Shown in pieces: positions 35,475-44,630 of a stretch of 52,133 nt of DNA. The notes beneath the pieces were generated by a model. It was not told the DNA's origin. It saw only the letters and a list, made by a program, of their open reading frames with translations, and did not search any database. This DNA is from Caulobacter sp. (GTDB lineage: Bacteria > Pseudomonadota > Alphaproteobacteria > Caulobacterales > Caulobacteraceae). Each line of letters begins with the position of its first letter. The first letter of the stretch is position 1. The stretch is from contig JARWZW010000020.1 in assembly GCA_029866155.1 (NCBI GenBank), positions 1 to 52,133 on the forward strand. The letters are read 5' to 3'. The translations under genes and the position numbers were made by a program.

Positions 35475-36367
35475 CGGCGCCCCTGTTCGACCTGGTCCGC
35501 TGGTCGCCGGCCCCGCTGTTGCCCAAGCGGGACGCCCGGGACGGCGCCCTTGTCTTCGTGGTGGCGGTTCTGTGCTTTCTCGCCTGCCTGACCGCCATCG
35601 GCGCGCTTGCGGCCGATCGCGCTGCGCGGGGCTGGACCAGCCAGCTTTCTGACTCCGCCACGGTGGTCGTCCAGCCCAAGGGCGCTGAAACCCCCGACGC
35701 TGCTGCCGCCCGCGCCGCCGAAGTCCTGGCCGGGGTCAAGGGCGTGGCCGAGGCCCGGGCGCTTGAAAAGGAAAAGGCGGAGGCCCTGCTGGAGCCCTGG
35801 CTGGGCCGCGACGCCCTGCTGGATGACATCCCCATGCCGCGACTTGTAGCCGTCGACATGAACCCCAAGGCCCCCGCCTCTGCAGCGGATCTGGATCGCG
35901 CCCTCAAGGCGGCAGGCGTTCTGGCCACCGTCGATGACCACAGCGTCTGGATCGCCGATATCCAGCGCGGCGCCGGGATTGCCCGCTGGGCGGCGTTGGG
36001 CGTCTGCCTGCTGATCATTTCTGCGGCCGCCGCGGTGATCGGCTTCGCCACCCGGGCCGGTCTGGCGGCCCATCGCGAGGTGATCGAAGTTCTGCATCTT
36101 TCGGGCGCCGAGACGGGCTTTGTCGCCCGGCTGTTCCAGACCCGATTCGCCATCGCGGCAGGAACCGCCGGCTTGTTTGGCGCCGCAGGCGCAGCCATGA
36201 TCGCCGCCGTGGTTCGGCTGGCGGGCGGCGGACAGGGACTCACCCCTGTGCTTCCCCTGGCCTGGATCGATCTGGTCGCCGTGCTGCCAGCGCCCCTGAT
36301 GGCGGCGCTGATCGCCGCCGTGGCGGCCAGGCTGTCGGCCGACCGTCTGTTGAGGGACCTGGGATAG
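35471..36367 (+). CDS. ftsX: Cell division protein FtsX
   Basis: 298 residues with four hydrophobic helices (about 30-50, 170-195, 220-245, 260-285) and a periplasmic loop between the first two, as in FtsX. The sequence HREVIEVLHLSGAE is the conserved cytoplasmic turn that contacts FtsE. Coupled to ftsE. Confidence 0.92.
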   Translation: MTAPLFDLVRWSPAPLLPKRDARDGALVFVVAVLCFLACLTAIGALAADRAARGWTSQLSDSATVVVQPKGAETPDAAAARAAEVLAGVKGVAEARALEKEKAEALLEPWLGRDALLDDIPMPRLVAVDMNPKAPASAADLDRALKAAGVLATVDDHSVWIADIQRGAGIARWAALGVCLLIISAAAAVIGFATRAGLAAHREVIEVLHLSGAETGFVARLFQTRFAIAAGTAGLFGAAGAAMIAAVVRLAGGGQGLTPVLPLAWIDLVAVLPAPLMAALIAAVAARLSADRLLRDLG

Positions 36368-36375
36368 AGACCGCC

Positions 36376-37002
36376 ATGCGACGCCTTTCCCTTCTGCTGA
36401 TTCTGATCGCCATATGGGTCGTGGGGCTGCTCGCCTTCGCCCATCGCATAGACAGCCAGCCCGCCGTCGAGGATCCGCCCGTTTCGGACGCGGTCGCTGT
36501 GCTGACCGGGGCGTCAACCCTGCGGCTCAAGGCCGGGGTGGCGCTTCTGGAGCATGGCAAGGGTCGCCGGCTGCTGGTTTCCGGGGTCAATGAAAAGGTC
36601 AGCCGCCAGGATCTCCTCGAGGTGACCGGCGCCTGGAAGCCCATCTACGAATGCTGTGTGGACCTGGGCTTCGAGGCCGCCGACACCCGCGGCAATGCCG
36701 CCGAAATCGCCGCCTGGGCCGCCACTCACAGCTTCAGGCAGGTAATCGTCGTGACCGCCGACTACCACATGCCCAGGGCCCTGCTGGAACTGCGGTCGCG
36801 GATGCCGGGCGCCGTGCTTGTCCCCTATCCGGTCAGGACCGAAGCCGTGGACGCCTCGGCCTGGTGGGGCGATGAGGTTCAGATCAAGCGCCTGACCCTG
36901 GAGTATTGCAAATACCTGGCAGTTCTGGTGCAGGAGACGGCCCTCGGCCTGTTTCGTCCCAAGGACGTTGCGGCCCCCAAGTCCAAGGACCGGCCCGCTT
37001 GA
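36376..37002 (+). CDS. YdcF-family (DUF218) membrane-associated protein
   Basis: 208 residues. One N-terminal membrane anchor, then a DUF218 domain with VSDAVAVLTG, RRLLVSGV, TRGNAAEIAAWA and VVTADYHMPRALLEL. DUF218 proteins bind nucleotide-like ligands or act in envelope metabolism; no reaction is assigned here. It is nine bases after ftsX and overlaps plsC by TTGA. Confidence 0.88.
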   Translation: MRRLSLLLILIAIWVVGLLAFAHRIDSQPAVEDPPVSDAVAVLTGASTLRLKAGVALLEHGKGRRLLVSGVNEKVSRQDLLEVTGAWKPIYECCVDLGFEAADTRGNAAEIAAWAATHSFRQVIVVTADYHMPRALLELRSRMPGAVLVPYPVRTEAVDASAWWGDEVQIKRLTLEYCKYLAVLVQETALGLFRPKDVAAPKSKDRPA

Positions 37003-37712
37003 TCTGGTTGCGATCGCTGCTTTTTGCGGGAGCCTTCTACCTGCTCTCGGCCCTGGTGGCCGTGGGGCTCTCGCCCATGTTGCTGGGGCCCAGGGAACCC
37101 CTGATGGCGGTCCTGCGGGCCTGGAGCCGTATGGTGACCTGGCTGCTTCGGGTCATCTGCAATGTCCGGGTTGAGGTCCGGGGCCTGGAGAACCTCCCGG
37201 CCGGGCCGGCGGTGATCGCCCCGAAGCACCAGTGCATGTTCGATATCTTCGGCTCGCTGGGTTTTCTGCCGGACGGCTGCTTCGTCCTTAAGAAGGAGCT
37301 TCTGGGCATCCCCTTCTTCGGTTGGTGGGCTCTGAGGACCGGCATGATCGTGGTCGACCGCGAAGGCCATTCGACGGCGCTGCGCAAGCTGGTCACAGAC
37401 GCAAGGAACCGCCTCGGCGAGACCCGGCAACTGGTCATCTTTCCGGAAGGGACCCGGCGGGAACCGGGCGAGGCGGGCGTCTACAAACCCGGAATCGCCG
37501 CCCTCTATCGGGAACTGAACCTGCCGGTCGTGCCCCTGGCCCTCAACACCGGCGTCCATTGGGCGCCCCGGGGCATCACCATGCGGCCCGGGGTCATTGT
37601 CTTCGAGTTCCTGCCGGCCATTCCTCCCGGCCTGAAGCGGGCCGAGTTCATGCGTGAACTCGAAGCCCGGATCGAACCCGCCTGCCAGAGGCTGCTTGAG
37701 GCGGGACTTTAG
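36999..37712 (+). CDS. plsC: 1-acyl-sn-glycerol-3-phosphate acyltransferase
   Basis: 237 residues from TTG 36999, which overlaps the YdcF stop (TTGA). Any earlier start lies inside the neighbour. The H-x4-D motif is H77-QCMF-D82 in PKHQCMFDIFG and the glycerol-phosphate motif is FPEGTRREPGE. The N-terminal helix anchors it in the inner membrane. It makes phosphatidic acid. Confidence 0.92.
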   Translation: MIWLRSLLFAGAFYLLSALVAVGLSPMLLGPREPLMAVLRAWSRMVTWLLRVICNVRVEVRGLENLPAGPAVIAPKHQCMFDIFGSLGFLPDGCFVLKKELLGIPFFGWWALRTGMIVVDREGHSTALRKLVTDARNRLGETRQLVIFPEGTRREPGEAGVYKPGIAALYRELNLPVVPLALNTGVHWAPRGITMRPGVIVFEFLPAIPPGLKRAEFMRELEARIEPACQRLLEAGL

Positions 37713-37794
37713 AACCTGACAGCCGACGGCGGTCATTTCTGCGGCCATGGATCGAATGACCTGGCAGACCGTTCAGTCCAGGAGCCCGACGTCC

Positions 37795-37827
37795 TGTCCG
37801 GAGTGACCGGGTCGGTCAGACCGGACA
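37795..37827. terminator. Hairpin after plsC
   Basis: TGTCCGGAGTGACC/GGTCAGACCGGACA with a two-base mismatch and a five-base loop. No T-run follows, so termination is only likely. Confidence 0.4.
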
Positions 37828-37998
37828 AACGGGACGCACCATCCAGATGACGGAGAACCGCTCAGACCGTGAGGCCCTCCAGGCCTTGCGCAAGACACTC
37901 CGGCTGGGCCTGCATATGACGACGCGGCGACCCGCGGAGCCTTCGCGACCGCGAACCGGGTGGACTGCAGCCCCGATCGCCCCGCCCGGAAGATTGTC

Positions 37999-39471
37999 AT
38001 GGCTATCCTCACCGTCGGCCCCAGTTCGGCTTACATCACCATCAAGAAGGCCATGGCTGCGGCCGGGCCGGGAGACACAGTCGAGCTGGAAGCCGGCTAC
38101 AAGAACGAATCCGCCAAGGTCCTGTACAACGGCATGATCATCGATGGCGGCGCGGGGTCCACAGGGATCCAGCTGCAGCTTGTGACCGGGGTGACCACGG
38201 TCACCCTCACCGGAACAGCGCCAATCGATGTCTTCGATGCTGCAGACGGCAACAGCATCGTCGGGAATGACGGCGACAACATCATCCATGTCAGCGGCGG
38301 TGCCGACACGGTGTCGGGGGCCGGCGGCGAGGACCGGCTGGTCGTGGACTATCGGCAGGCCACCGGAGCCATAACCGGCGACGCCAGCTCGAACTTCACC
38401 GAGGCGGGCGGCGGCGGGCGGATGGTGACGATCCTCGGCGGCTTCGAACATCTGACCGTGCTGACCGGCGACGGCGCTGACACGATCACCACCGCTGGTG
38501 GGGATGACCTGATCCGCACCGGCGAAGGGGCGGGGACCATCAGCGCCGGCCAGGGCGCCAACAGGATCATTTCCGGCAGCGGCGCAGACACCATCACCGC
38601 TCTTGATGGCGGCAATTTCGTCGATGCCGGTGACGGCGAGAACACCGTCACGACCGGAAGCGGCCTGGACCGCATCAAGACCGGTATCGGGGCGGACACG
38701 ATCATTTCGGGCGCCGGTGATGACAGGATCGAGGTCAGGGGCGGGTCCGATACGGCCGACGCCGGCGCGGGGCGTGACCGCCTTGTTGTCGATTACAGCG
38801 ACGCCCTGACCGCCGTCACAGGCGGCGTCACGTCCGGGGGAGTCGCCGGATACGCCGGCCATATCGCTGACCGCGACCTGGCTGTGCTGGACTTTGTCGG
38901 GGTTGAAGACTTCCTGATCCTGACCGGCCAGGGGGACGATCGGCTGAGGACCGGCTCCGGGGACGAAGAAATCCATGCCGGCGGCGGCGCTGACCAACTC
39001 AGGGGCGGCGGCGGCAGGGACCTGCTCTTCGGCGACTCCGGCAATGACCAGATCCTGGCTGGCAGCGGCAAGGACAGCCTGTTTGGCGGCGACGGGAACG
39101 ACCGGCTATCAGGCGGCAAGCAGCAGGACAGCCTGACCGGCGGCGACGGCGCCGATGTCTTTGTGCTTGCCTTCAGCAGCGACAGTCTGGCGGGGGGAAA
39201 AAACCGCGACGTCATTCGCGATTTCAGCCGCGCCCAGGATGACCGGATCGATCTCTCCGGGATCGACGCCGATACGACCCAATCGGGCGACCAGGCCTTC
39301 CATCTGGGAGCCGGGGCCACCTTTTCGGGTCTGGCGGGGGAATTGATCCAGCGCAGCAATGGTCAGGGATCGACGATTGTCTCCGGTGACCTGGATGGCG
39401 ACCTTGTCGCCGATTTCGAGATCGAAATCCTTGGCGGCCCGAACCTGATCAACCAGGACTTCCTGCTCTAG
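37999..39471 (+). CDS. RTX protein with a beta-helix-like N-terminal segment
   Basis: 490 residues from ATG 37999; the frame is open 13 codons upstream from a GTG. Residues 1-80 (GPSSAYITIKKAMAAAGPGD, TVELEAGYKNES, LTGTAPIDVFDAADGNSI) look like the start of right-handed beta-helix or RTX surface proteins. Degenerate and then regular RTX nonapeptides follow (GGGADQLRGGGGRDLLFG, GGDGNDRLSGG). The C-terminus has DGADVFVLAFSSDS, DVIRDFSRAQDDRIDLS and a hydrophobic end LINQDFLL, typical of type I secreted proteins. No transporter is nearby. Confidence 0.87.
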   Translation: MAILTVGPSSAYITIKKAMAAAGPGDTVELEAGYKNESAKVLYNGMIIDGGAGSTGIQLQLVTGVTTVTLTGTAPIDVFDAADGNSIVGNDGDNIIHVSGGADTVSGAGGEDRLVVDYRQATGAITGDASSNFTEAGGGGRMVTILGGFEHLTVLTGDGADTITTAGGDDLIRTGEGAGTISAGQGANRIISGSGADTITALDGGNFVDAGDGENTVTTGSGLDRIKTGIGADTIISGAGDDRIEVRGGSDTADAGAGRDRLVVDYSDALTAVTGGVTSGGVAGYAGHIADRDLAVLDFVGVEDFLILTGQGDDRLRTGSGDEEIHAGGGADQLRGGGGRDLLFGDSGNDQILAGSGKDSLFGGDGNDRLSGGKQQDSLTGGDGADVFVLAFSSDSLAGGKNRDVIRDFSRAQDDRIDLSGIDADTTQSGDQAFHLGAGATFSGLAGELIQRSNGQGSTIVSGDLDGDLVADFEIEILGGPNLINQDFLL

Positions 39472-39534
39472 GACCGGGCCTGATCAATGGGCAGGGGGTT
39501 TTCAATTGACCCCCGGACTTCCAGGTCAAGGCCC

Positions 39535-39573
39535 GTTTCTCCGTCCTGACCGCTTCGGTCAGGACGGAGAAAC
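39535..39573. terminator. Strong bidirectional hairpin terminator
   Basis: GTTTCTCCGTCCTGACCG/CGGTCAGGACGGAGAAAC, 18 perfect base pairs around CTT, between the convergent RTX gene and chaC. The chaC stop begins two bases beyond it. Confidence 0.75.
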
Positions 39574-39574
39574 C

Positions 39575-40123
39575 CTAGGATCGAAGACTCTCCGACCCCA
39601 CCATTGTCAGTAATCGGTCCAGGGTGGCGTCCCTGATCCCCTCATCGCGAAGGTGCGCGACGAGGTCCGTAAGATAATCCTCGTTGCGCCCCGAAAGACC
39701 GACGGCCCCCCGGATCAGATCGGCCTGCCGCTCGAGGCTGAGGTCGCCGGCCCATTGGGGATGGGCCTGGTCCGACAGGAAGACCAGGGCCCTGACCCGG
39801 CCGCCCCCGGTCAGGGCGACATCGCGCCAGGCCTCGACATAGGTCTCGGTCGGCTGTTCCCGCTCCATCAGATAGGCATAGACCTCGGGCCAGTCCGGCC
39901 CGGAGACCCGATAGGCCGCGCCCCGCACCGCCCCTCCCGGAGCCAGGCCCAGAACCAGACCGGGCCGCGCATGGCTGCCCCGGTGATGGACCGAATAGAT
40001 GCAGAAGGCCCGCCTTCGGCCGTGGAGCGTGGCGGGTTTTCGGTCTAGAAACGGAAATCCCGGTCGCCACATCAGCGATCCGTACCCGAATACCCAGCGG
40101 CCTTCGCCGTCAGCCTCAACCAT
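39575..40123 (-). CDS. ChaC-type gamma-glutamylcyclotransferase
   Basis: 182 residues from ATG 40123; the longer frame to 40192 would run into the divergent gene. The family opening WVFGYGSLMWRPGF is intact. The catalytic glutamate region is YLMEREQPTETYVEAW. ChaC-like enzymes split glutathione to 5-oxoproline and Cys-Gly in the cytoplasm. Confidence 0.9.
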   Translation of the reverse strand: MVEADGEGRWVFGYGSLMWRPGFPFLDRKPATLHGRRRAFCIYSVHHRGSHARPGLVLGLAPGGAVRGAAYRVSGPDWPEVYAYLMEREQPTETYVEAWRDVALTGGGRVRALVFLSDQAHPQWAGDLSLERQADLIRGAVGLSGRNEDYLTDLVAHLRDEGIRDATLDRLLTMVGSESLRS

Positions 40124-40156
40124 CCTGTCTCGATCGATCCCCGTGAGCGCCTGACC

Positions 40157-41107
40157 ATGACCCTGCCCGATCCAGAGCCCGGCCGCAAACATCGTCGTAG
40201 GGGTCTGCTGGCGCCTTTCGTCCTGTTGCTGCTGGTCGTGGCAGGCTGGTCCGGGGGGTGGATCTGGCTGAAGGGCGAGGCGACCCGGCGGATGGACACC
40301 GCCCTTTCCGTCCTTGCCCAGCGTGGCTATCGCGTGACCTGGGACGACCGCCAGATCAGCGGCTATCCTTTTCGCCTGGGCGTCAATCTGACCGGCCTAC
40401 GCATGTCGGAGCCGTCAGGCTGGTCCATGACCATTCCGGAACTCAAGGGCGAGGCCTATGTCTACGCCCTGAAGCACTGGGTGACGGTCGCTCCCCAGGG
40501 CCTGACCTTCAATCGCCCTGATGGCGGGGCCGTCATCGTCCAGGCCAGGGCCTTGCGAGCCAGCCTGTCCGATCTGGACCTCAAGCCGCCGCGGATCGCC
40601 GTCGAGGGGGTCGACATGACCTTCATGCCGGAAGCCGGGGCCGCCCCCTACTTCCTGTCAGCGACCCGCCGGATGCATCTGCGGCTGATCCCTGGACCAG
40701 ACGACCAGGGCGGCGTCCTCCTTTATCTCGAGGGGGCCGATATGGCGCTCGAGGGCCTGGCCGCCCGCGCAACGGAAGGTCATCCGGTCACTTTCGACCT
40801 GGACCTGACCCTCAGCAAGGTCAGCGGCTTCAGGGGAGGCAGCTGGTCGGAGGCGGCCAGCGCCTGGAGCCAGGGCGGTGGACGGATCCTGGTGCGCAAG
40901 GCCCGGATCGCGGGTGGCGACGCCCTGCTTCAGGCCCGTTCTGGAACCCTGTCCATAGGCGCTGACGGACGACTGGAGGGGTTGGTGGGCGCCAGCCTGG
41001 GCGATCTGACCGGCAGCGGACAGTCGCTGCAGGGCGAGGTGAACCTGGAAGGCGGCCAGGCCAGTCTCGGCGCCCTGGTCATCGGCCCCTCGCCGCGGGT
41101 TTTCTAA
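40157..41107 (+). CDS. DUF2125 protein, membrane-anchored
   Basis: 316 residues. One N-terminal membrane segment (about 17-37) and then DUF2125, recognised from GYRVTWDDRQISGYPFRLGV and WSMTIPELKGEAYVYALKHWV. The family is common in alphaproteobacteria with no assigned function. It begins 33 bp from the divergent chaC start. Confidence 0.82.
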   Translation: MTLPDPEPGRKHRRRGLLAPFVLLLLVVAGWSGGWIWLKGEATRRMDTALSVLAQRGYRVTWDDRQISGYPFRLGVNLTGLRMSEPSGWSMTIPELKGEAYVYALKHWVTVAPQGLTFNRPDGGAVIVQARALRASLSDLDLKPPRIAVEGVDMTFMPEAGAAPYFLSATRRMHLRLIPGPDDQGGVLLYLEGADMALEGLAARATEGHPVTFDLDLTLSKVSGFRGGSWSEAASAWSQGGGRILVRKARIAGGDALLQARSGTLSIGADGRLEGLVGASLGDLTGSGQSLQGEVNLEGGQASLGALVIGPSPRVF

Positions 41108-41214
41108 CAGGGCCCGGCCGCCGGCGATGAGACGCAAGATTCTTGCGCGGAGCGCGGGGTATTGCACCGACCGTCGCAAGCCTTTAGGTCCGCAGCTTCG
41201 GTTTTGAGGAACAA

Positions 41215-42018
41215 ATGGGCCGGGACACCCCCACACCGCCGCCAACCCTGGACGCTATCCGGGCGCGTATTGACGTGATCGACGGCGAGTTGCTGCGCCT
41301 GATCGACGAGCGGGCGGCCCTGGCGGTCTCCGTTGCGGAAGCCAAGCGCGCCGCCGGCGGCGACGGCAGGTTTGGTCTGCGTCCCGGCCGGGAGGCCCAG
41401 GTCATGCGTCGCCTCCTGGCCCTTCCGCGCAACGCCGCCAGCTCGGCGCTGATCGTCAAGGTCTGGCGGGAGTTGATCGCTGACAGCCTGTCTCGCCAGG
41501 GCCCGTTCCACCTGTCGGTCTGGGGCGGCAAGGCCGAGACCCGGGTCGTCGAACTGGCCCGCCAGCGCTTTGGCGTGGCGCCCGACATGACCATCGTCGC
41601 CAAACCCGAAGCGGCCCTGGCCGGCGCGGGGACGCTTGGCGGTGTGGCCGTCCTGGCCCTCACCCCGGATCACGCCTGGTGGGGCCGGCTGCTGGCCGAG
41701 CCGAAACTCCAGGTCTTCGCCACATTGCCCTGCCTCCAGGCCTGGGGACCGACCGGCGCCCTCGCCTTGGCCGCCGTGACGGTCGAACCGACCGGCGCGG
41801 ACCAGACCCTCTGGGTGACCGACGCCGAGGCGGAGCCCGGCAGAATCATCGAGGACCTCAGCCGCGACGGCGTCGCCGCCCGGCTCCTGGTCCGGACAGG
41901 CGGGCTTAGCCTGTTCGCCCTGGCAGGCTTCTATCAGCGCGAGGATGTCAGGCTGGCCCGGGCGCCAGGACGGCTTTCCGGTGTCATCGGGGCTGCACCC
42001 GAGCCCTTCGACGTGTAA
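41215..42018 (+). CDS. Chorismate mutase (AroQ) with an extra C-terminal domain
   Basis: 267 residues. Residues 10-97 are an AroQ-type helical chorismate mutase (LDAIRARIDVIDGELLRLIDE...REAQVMRRLL...VWRELI). About 170 residues follow (LSVWGGKAETRVVELARQRFG...AGTLGGVAVLALTPDH), which look like a degenerate prephenate-dehydratase-type ligand domain without the ESRP-type allosteric motif. It makes prephenate for tyrosine or phenylalanine. RBS GAGGAA precedes the ATG. It heads a run with hisC and the dehydrogenase. Confidence 0.87.
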   Translation: MGRDTPTPPPTLDAIRARIDVIDGELLRLIDERAALAVSVAEAKRAAGGDGRFGLRPGREAQVMRRLLALPRNAASSALIVKVWRELIADSLSRQGPFHLSVWGGKAETRVVELARQRFGVAPDMTIVAKPEAALAGAGTLGGVAVLALTPDHAWWGRLLAEPKLQVFATLPCLQAWGPTGALALAAVTVEPTGADQTLWVTDAEAEPGRIIEDLSRDGVAARLLVRTGGLSLFALAGFYQREDVRLARAPGRLSGVIGAAPEPFDV

Positions 42019-42044
42019 GAGGCGGACCTCCCTGCAGGATCGCC

Positions 42045-43160
42045 ATGACCACGACCGACCGCTTCAACGCAGCCCGACCCGCGCCCAAGCCCGGGATTCT
42101 GGATATCGCCCCCTACAAGCCCGGCAAGGCCGCCGCTGAAGGGGTGATCGACCCTGTCAAGCTGTCGGCCAACGAGAACATCCTCGGCTGTTCGGATAGT
42201 GCGAAGGCCGCCTATGCGGAGGCGGCCGGAAAACTGAACCTCTATCCGGATGGACGGGCCAATCTGCTGCGGGGCGCCATCGCTGAAAAGTACCGTCTGG
42301 AGCCGGAGCGGCTGCTGTTCGGCTGTGGCTCTGACGAAATCTTCCAGCTTCTGAACCAGACCTTCCTGGAACCCGGCGACAACATGATCCAGGGCGCCCA
42401 CGGGTTCGCCGCCTATGCCATCGGCGCCCGGGCCTGCGGCGGCGAGGTGCGTTATGCCCCAGAGAGCGATCTGAGGATCGATGTCGACGCCCTGCTGGCC
42501 CAGGTCGATGACCGGACCCGGCTGATCTTCCTGGCCAACCCGGCCAATCCGACCGGCACCTGGATCAGCGCCGAAGAGATCCGTCGGCTGCATGAGGCCC
42601 TGCCCCCTTCGGTTATCCTGGTTCTGGACGGCGCCTATGCCGAGTTCCAGAGCGATCCGGCCTTCGATGACGGCCTGGGCCTGGCCCGGGATGCGCACAA
42701 TGTCGTCGTGACCCGCACCTTCTCCAAGATCCATGGCCTCGCAGCCCTGCGGGTGGGATGGGGATACATGCCGGCCGACATGGCGGACGCGGTCGACAGG
42801 ATCCGTCTTCCCTTCAACATCAACATCCCGGCCCAGATGGCCGCCATCGCCGCACTCAAGGATGATGACTTCGTCGCCCGGTCCGTGGCCCTGGTTGAGC
42901 AATGGCGCCCCTGGCTGACCCAGCAGATCAGCGGCCTTGGCCTGGATGTGGTCCCCTCGGCAGCCAATTTCGTGCTGGTCGGCTTTCCGACCATAGCTGG
43001 CAAGACCGCCGTCGAGGCCGAGGCCTTTCTGGCGTTCAGGGGTCTGCTGACCCGCGGGGTCGGCAATTACGGCCTGCCCGATCACCTGCGGATCACCATC
43101 GGCCTTGAGGTCCATAACCGGGCCGTGGTCGAGGGGCTGGCGGAGTTCATGTCCCGTTGA
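42045..43160 (+). CDS. hisC: Histidinol-phosphate / aromatic aminotransferase
   Basis: 371 residues. Class II PLP aminotransferase: KLSANENILG at the N-terminus, ANPANPTGTW, and the PLP lysine region TRTFSKIHGLAALRVGWGY. HisC-type enzymes often also transaminate aromatic keto acids. Its place between chorismate mutase and prephenate dehydrogenase suggests it makes tyrosine or phenylalanine here. Confidence 0.9.
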   Translation: MTTTDRFNAARPAPKPGILDIAPYKPGKAAAEGVIDPVKLSANENILGCSDSAKAAYAEAAGKLNLYPDGRANLLRGAIAEKYRLEPERLLFGCGSDEIFQLLNQTFLEPGDNMIQGAHGFAAYAIGARACGGEVRYAPESDLRIDVDALLAQVDDRTRLIFLANPANPTGTWISAEEIRRLHEALPPSVILVLDGAYAEFQSDPAFDDGLGLARDAHNVVVTRTFSKIHGLAALRVGWGYMPADMADAVDRIRLPFNINIPAQMAAIAALKDDDFVARSVALVEQWRPWLTQQISGLGLDVVPSAANFVLVGFPTIAGKTAVEAEAFLAFRGLLTRGVGNYGLPDHLRITIGLEVHNRAVVEGLAEFMSR

Positions 43161-44095
43161 CCAGCCTCCCTGTGTTTCCCAGGCTGACCGTCATCGGCTG
43201 CGGCCTGATCGGTTCCTCCCTGGTCCGCGGCGCCCGCCAGTCCGGCGCCGCGGTCCACATCACCGTCTCGGACCGCGACCCGGCGGTGCTGGACCGGGTC
43301 ACGGCCCTCGGGATTGCAGATCAGGTCGAACCCGACATGGCCCTGGCGGTCAGGGACGCCGATCTGATCATTCTGGCCACGCCCGTCATGGCCGTGACCG
43401 AAGTCATGGCCGCCATCGCCCCTGGCCTGAAGCCGGGCTCGACCGTGTCGGACGTCGGCTCGGTGAAGGGGTCGGTGTCCGAGGCCATGCAGGCCTTTGC
43501 GCCGGAAGGCGTGTTCGTGATTCCCGGTCACCCCATTGCCGGTAGCGAACAGTCGGGGCCTGACGCCGGCTTTGCAGAACTGTTCCATGACCGCTGGACG
43601 ATCCTGACGCCGATCACCGCCCGGACGGAAGACGCCTACGCCCTTGCCGTGGCGCGTCTCGCCAGCTTCTGGCGAGCTCTGGGCGCCCAGGTCGAACTTA
43701 TGGACGACAAGCACCATGATCTGGTTCTGGCCGTCACCAGCCACCTGCCCCACCTGATCGCCTACAATATCGTAGGCACTGCCGCCGATCTGGAGGAGGT
43801 CACCCGCGCAGAGGTGATGAAATACTCAGCCGGCGGCTTCCGGGACTTCACCCGGATCGCAGCCTCGGACCCGACCATGTGGCGGGACATCTTCGTGGCC
43901 AATCGCGAGGCGGTCCTGGATGTGCTGGGCCGCTTCACCGAAGACCTTCAGGCCCTGTCCCGTGCGATCCGCTGGGGAGAGGCTGACAAGCTGCATGAAC
44001 TGTTCTCGCGGACCCGGGAAATCCGACGCGGGATCATCGCCCTCGGCCAGGAAAGCGCCGAGCCCAACTTCGGCCGTGACCGGGGCAAGCATTGA
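43157..44095 (+). CDS. tyrC: Prephenate/arogenate dehydrogenase
   Basis: 312 residues from TTG 43157, overlapping the hisC stop (TTGA). NAD-binding VIGCGLIGSSLVRGARQSG, catalytic region GHPIAGSEQSGPDAGF, HH in MDDKHHDLVLAVTSHLPHLIAY. It converts prephenate or arogenate oxidatively toward tyrosine. No ACT domain, which is usual for the cyclohexadienyl form. Confidence 0.93.
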   Translation: MTSLPVFPRLTVIGCGLIGSSLVRGARQSGAAVHITVSDRDPAVLDRVTALGIADQVEPDMALAVRDADLIILATPVMAVTEVMAAIAPGLKPGSTVSDVGSVKGSVSEAMQAFAPEGVFVIPGHPIAGSEQSGPDAGFAELFHDRWTILTPITARTEDAYALAVARLASFWRALGAQVELMDDKHHDLVLAVTSHLPHLIAYNIVGTAADLEEVTRAEVMKYSAGGFRDFTRIAASDPTMWRDIFVANREAVLDVLGRFTEDLQALSRAIRWGEADKLHELFSRTREIRRGIIALGQESAEPNFGRDRGKH

Positions 44096-44421
44096 GCGGC
44101 TACGGCTGGCTGGCGATCGCCATCCTGGCCGAGGTGATCGCCACCTCGGCCCTGAAATCATCCAACGGCTTCAGCCGGCTGTGGCCCTCGGTGATCACGG
44201 TGATCGGCTATGGCGTGGCCTTTTACGGCCTGTCCCTGACGCTTCGCACGGTGCCGCTCGGCCTGGCCTATGCGCTGTGGTCCGGGGTCGGGATCGTGCT
44301 GATCACGGCCATCGCCTGGATCGCCTTCAAACAGACCCTGGACACCCCCGCCCTGGTCGGGGTCGGACTGATCCTGGCCGGGGTACTGGTGATCAACCTG
44401 TTTTCGAAGTCCGCCGCCTGA
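44092..44421 (+). CDS. Small multidrug resistance (SMR/EmrE) protein
   Basis: 109 residues from TTG 44092, overlapping the dehydrogenase stop. Four hydrophobic helices. The proton-coupling glutamate is in AILAEVIATSALKSS, and LAYALWSGVGIVLI is the conserved third helix. Exports cationic compounds by proton antiport, in the inner membrane. Confidence 0.93.
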   Translation: MSGYGWLAIAILAEVIATSALKSSNGFSRLWPSVITVIGYGVAFYGLSLTLRTVPLGLAYALWSGVGIVLITAIAWIAFKQTLDTPALVGVGLILAGVLVINLFSKSAA

Positions 44422-44630
44422 CAACCGGTCTGCAGCCAGGCTGAGTTTCCCCCGGGAAATCAGGGGCCGGCGGGAATTGCCAAAGCTCCCCAACGTCAAC
44501 CCCGCCTGCGGGATTGTAAGAGTCACATTCTTCCCTCATGTCCGAAGATCGAAGAAAGGCGCTTCGCCCAAGGGCGCTGACAGCCCGGCCGAACCCCGGT
44601 CGCTTCGCCTAAAACGGAAGGAAAAACAAT

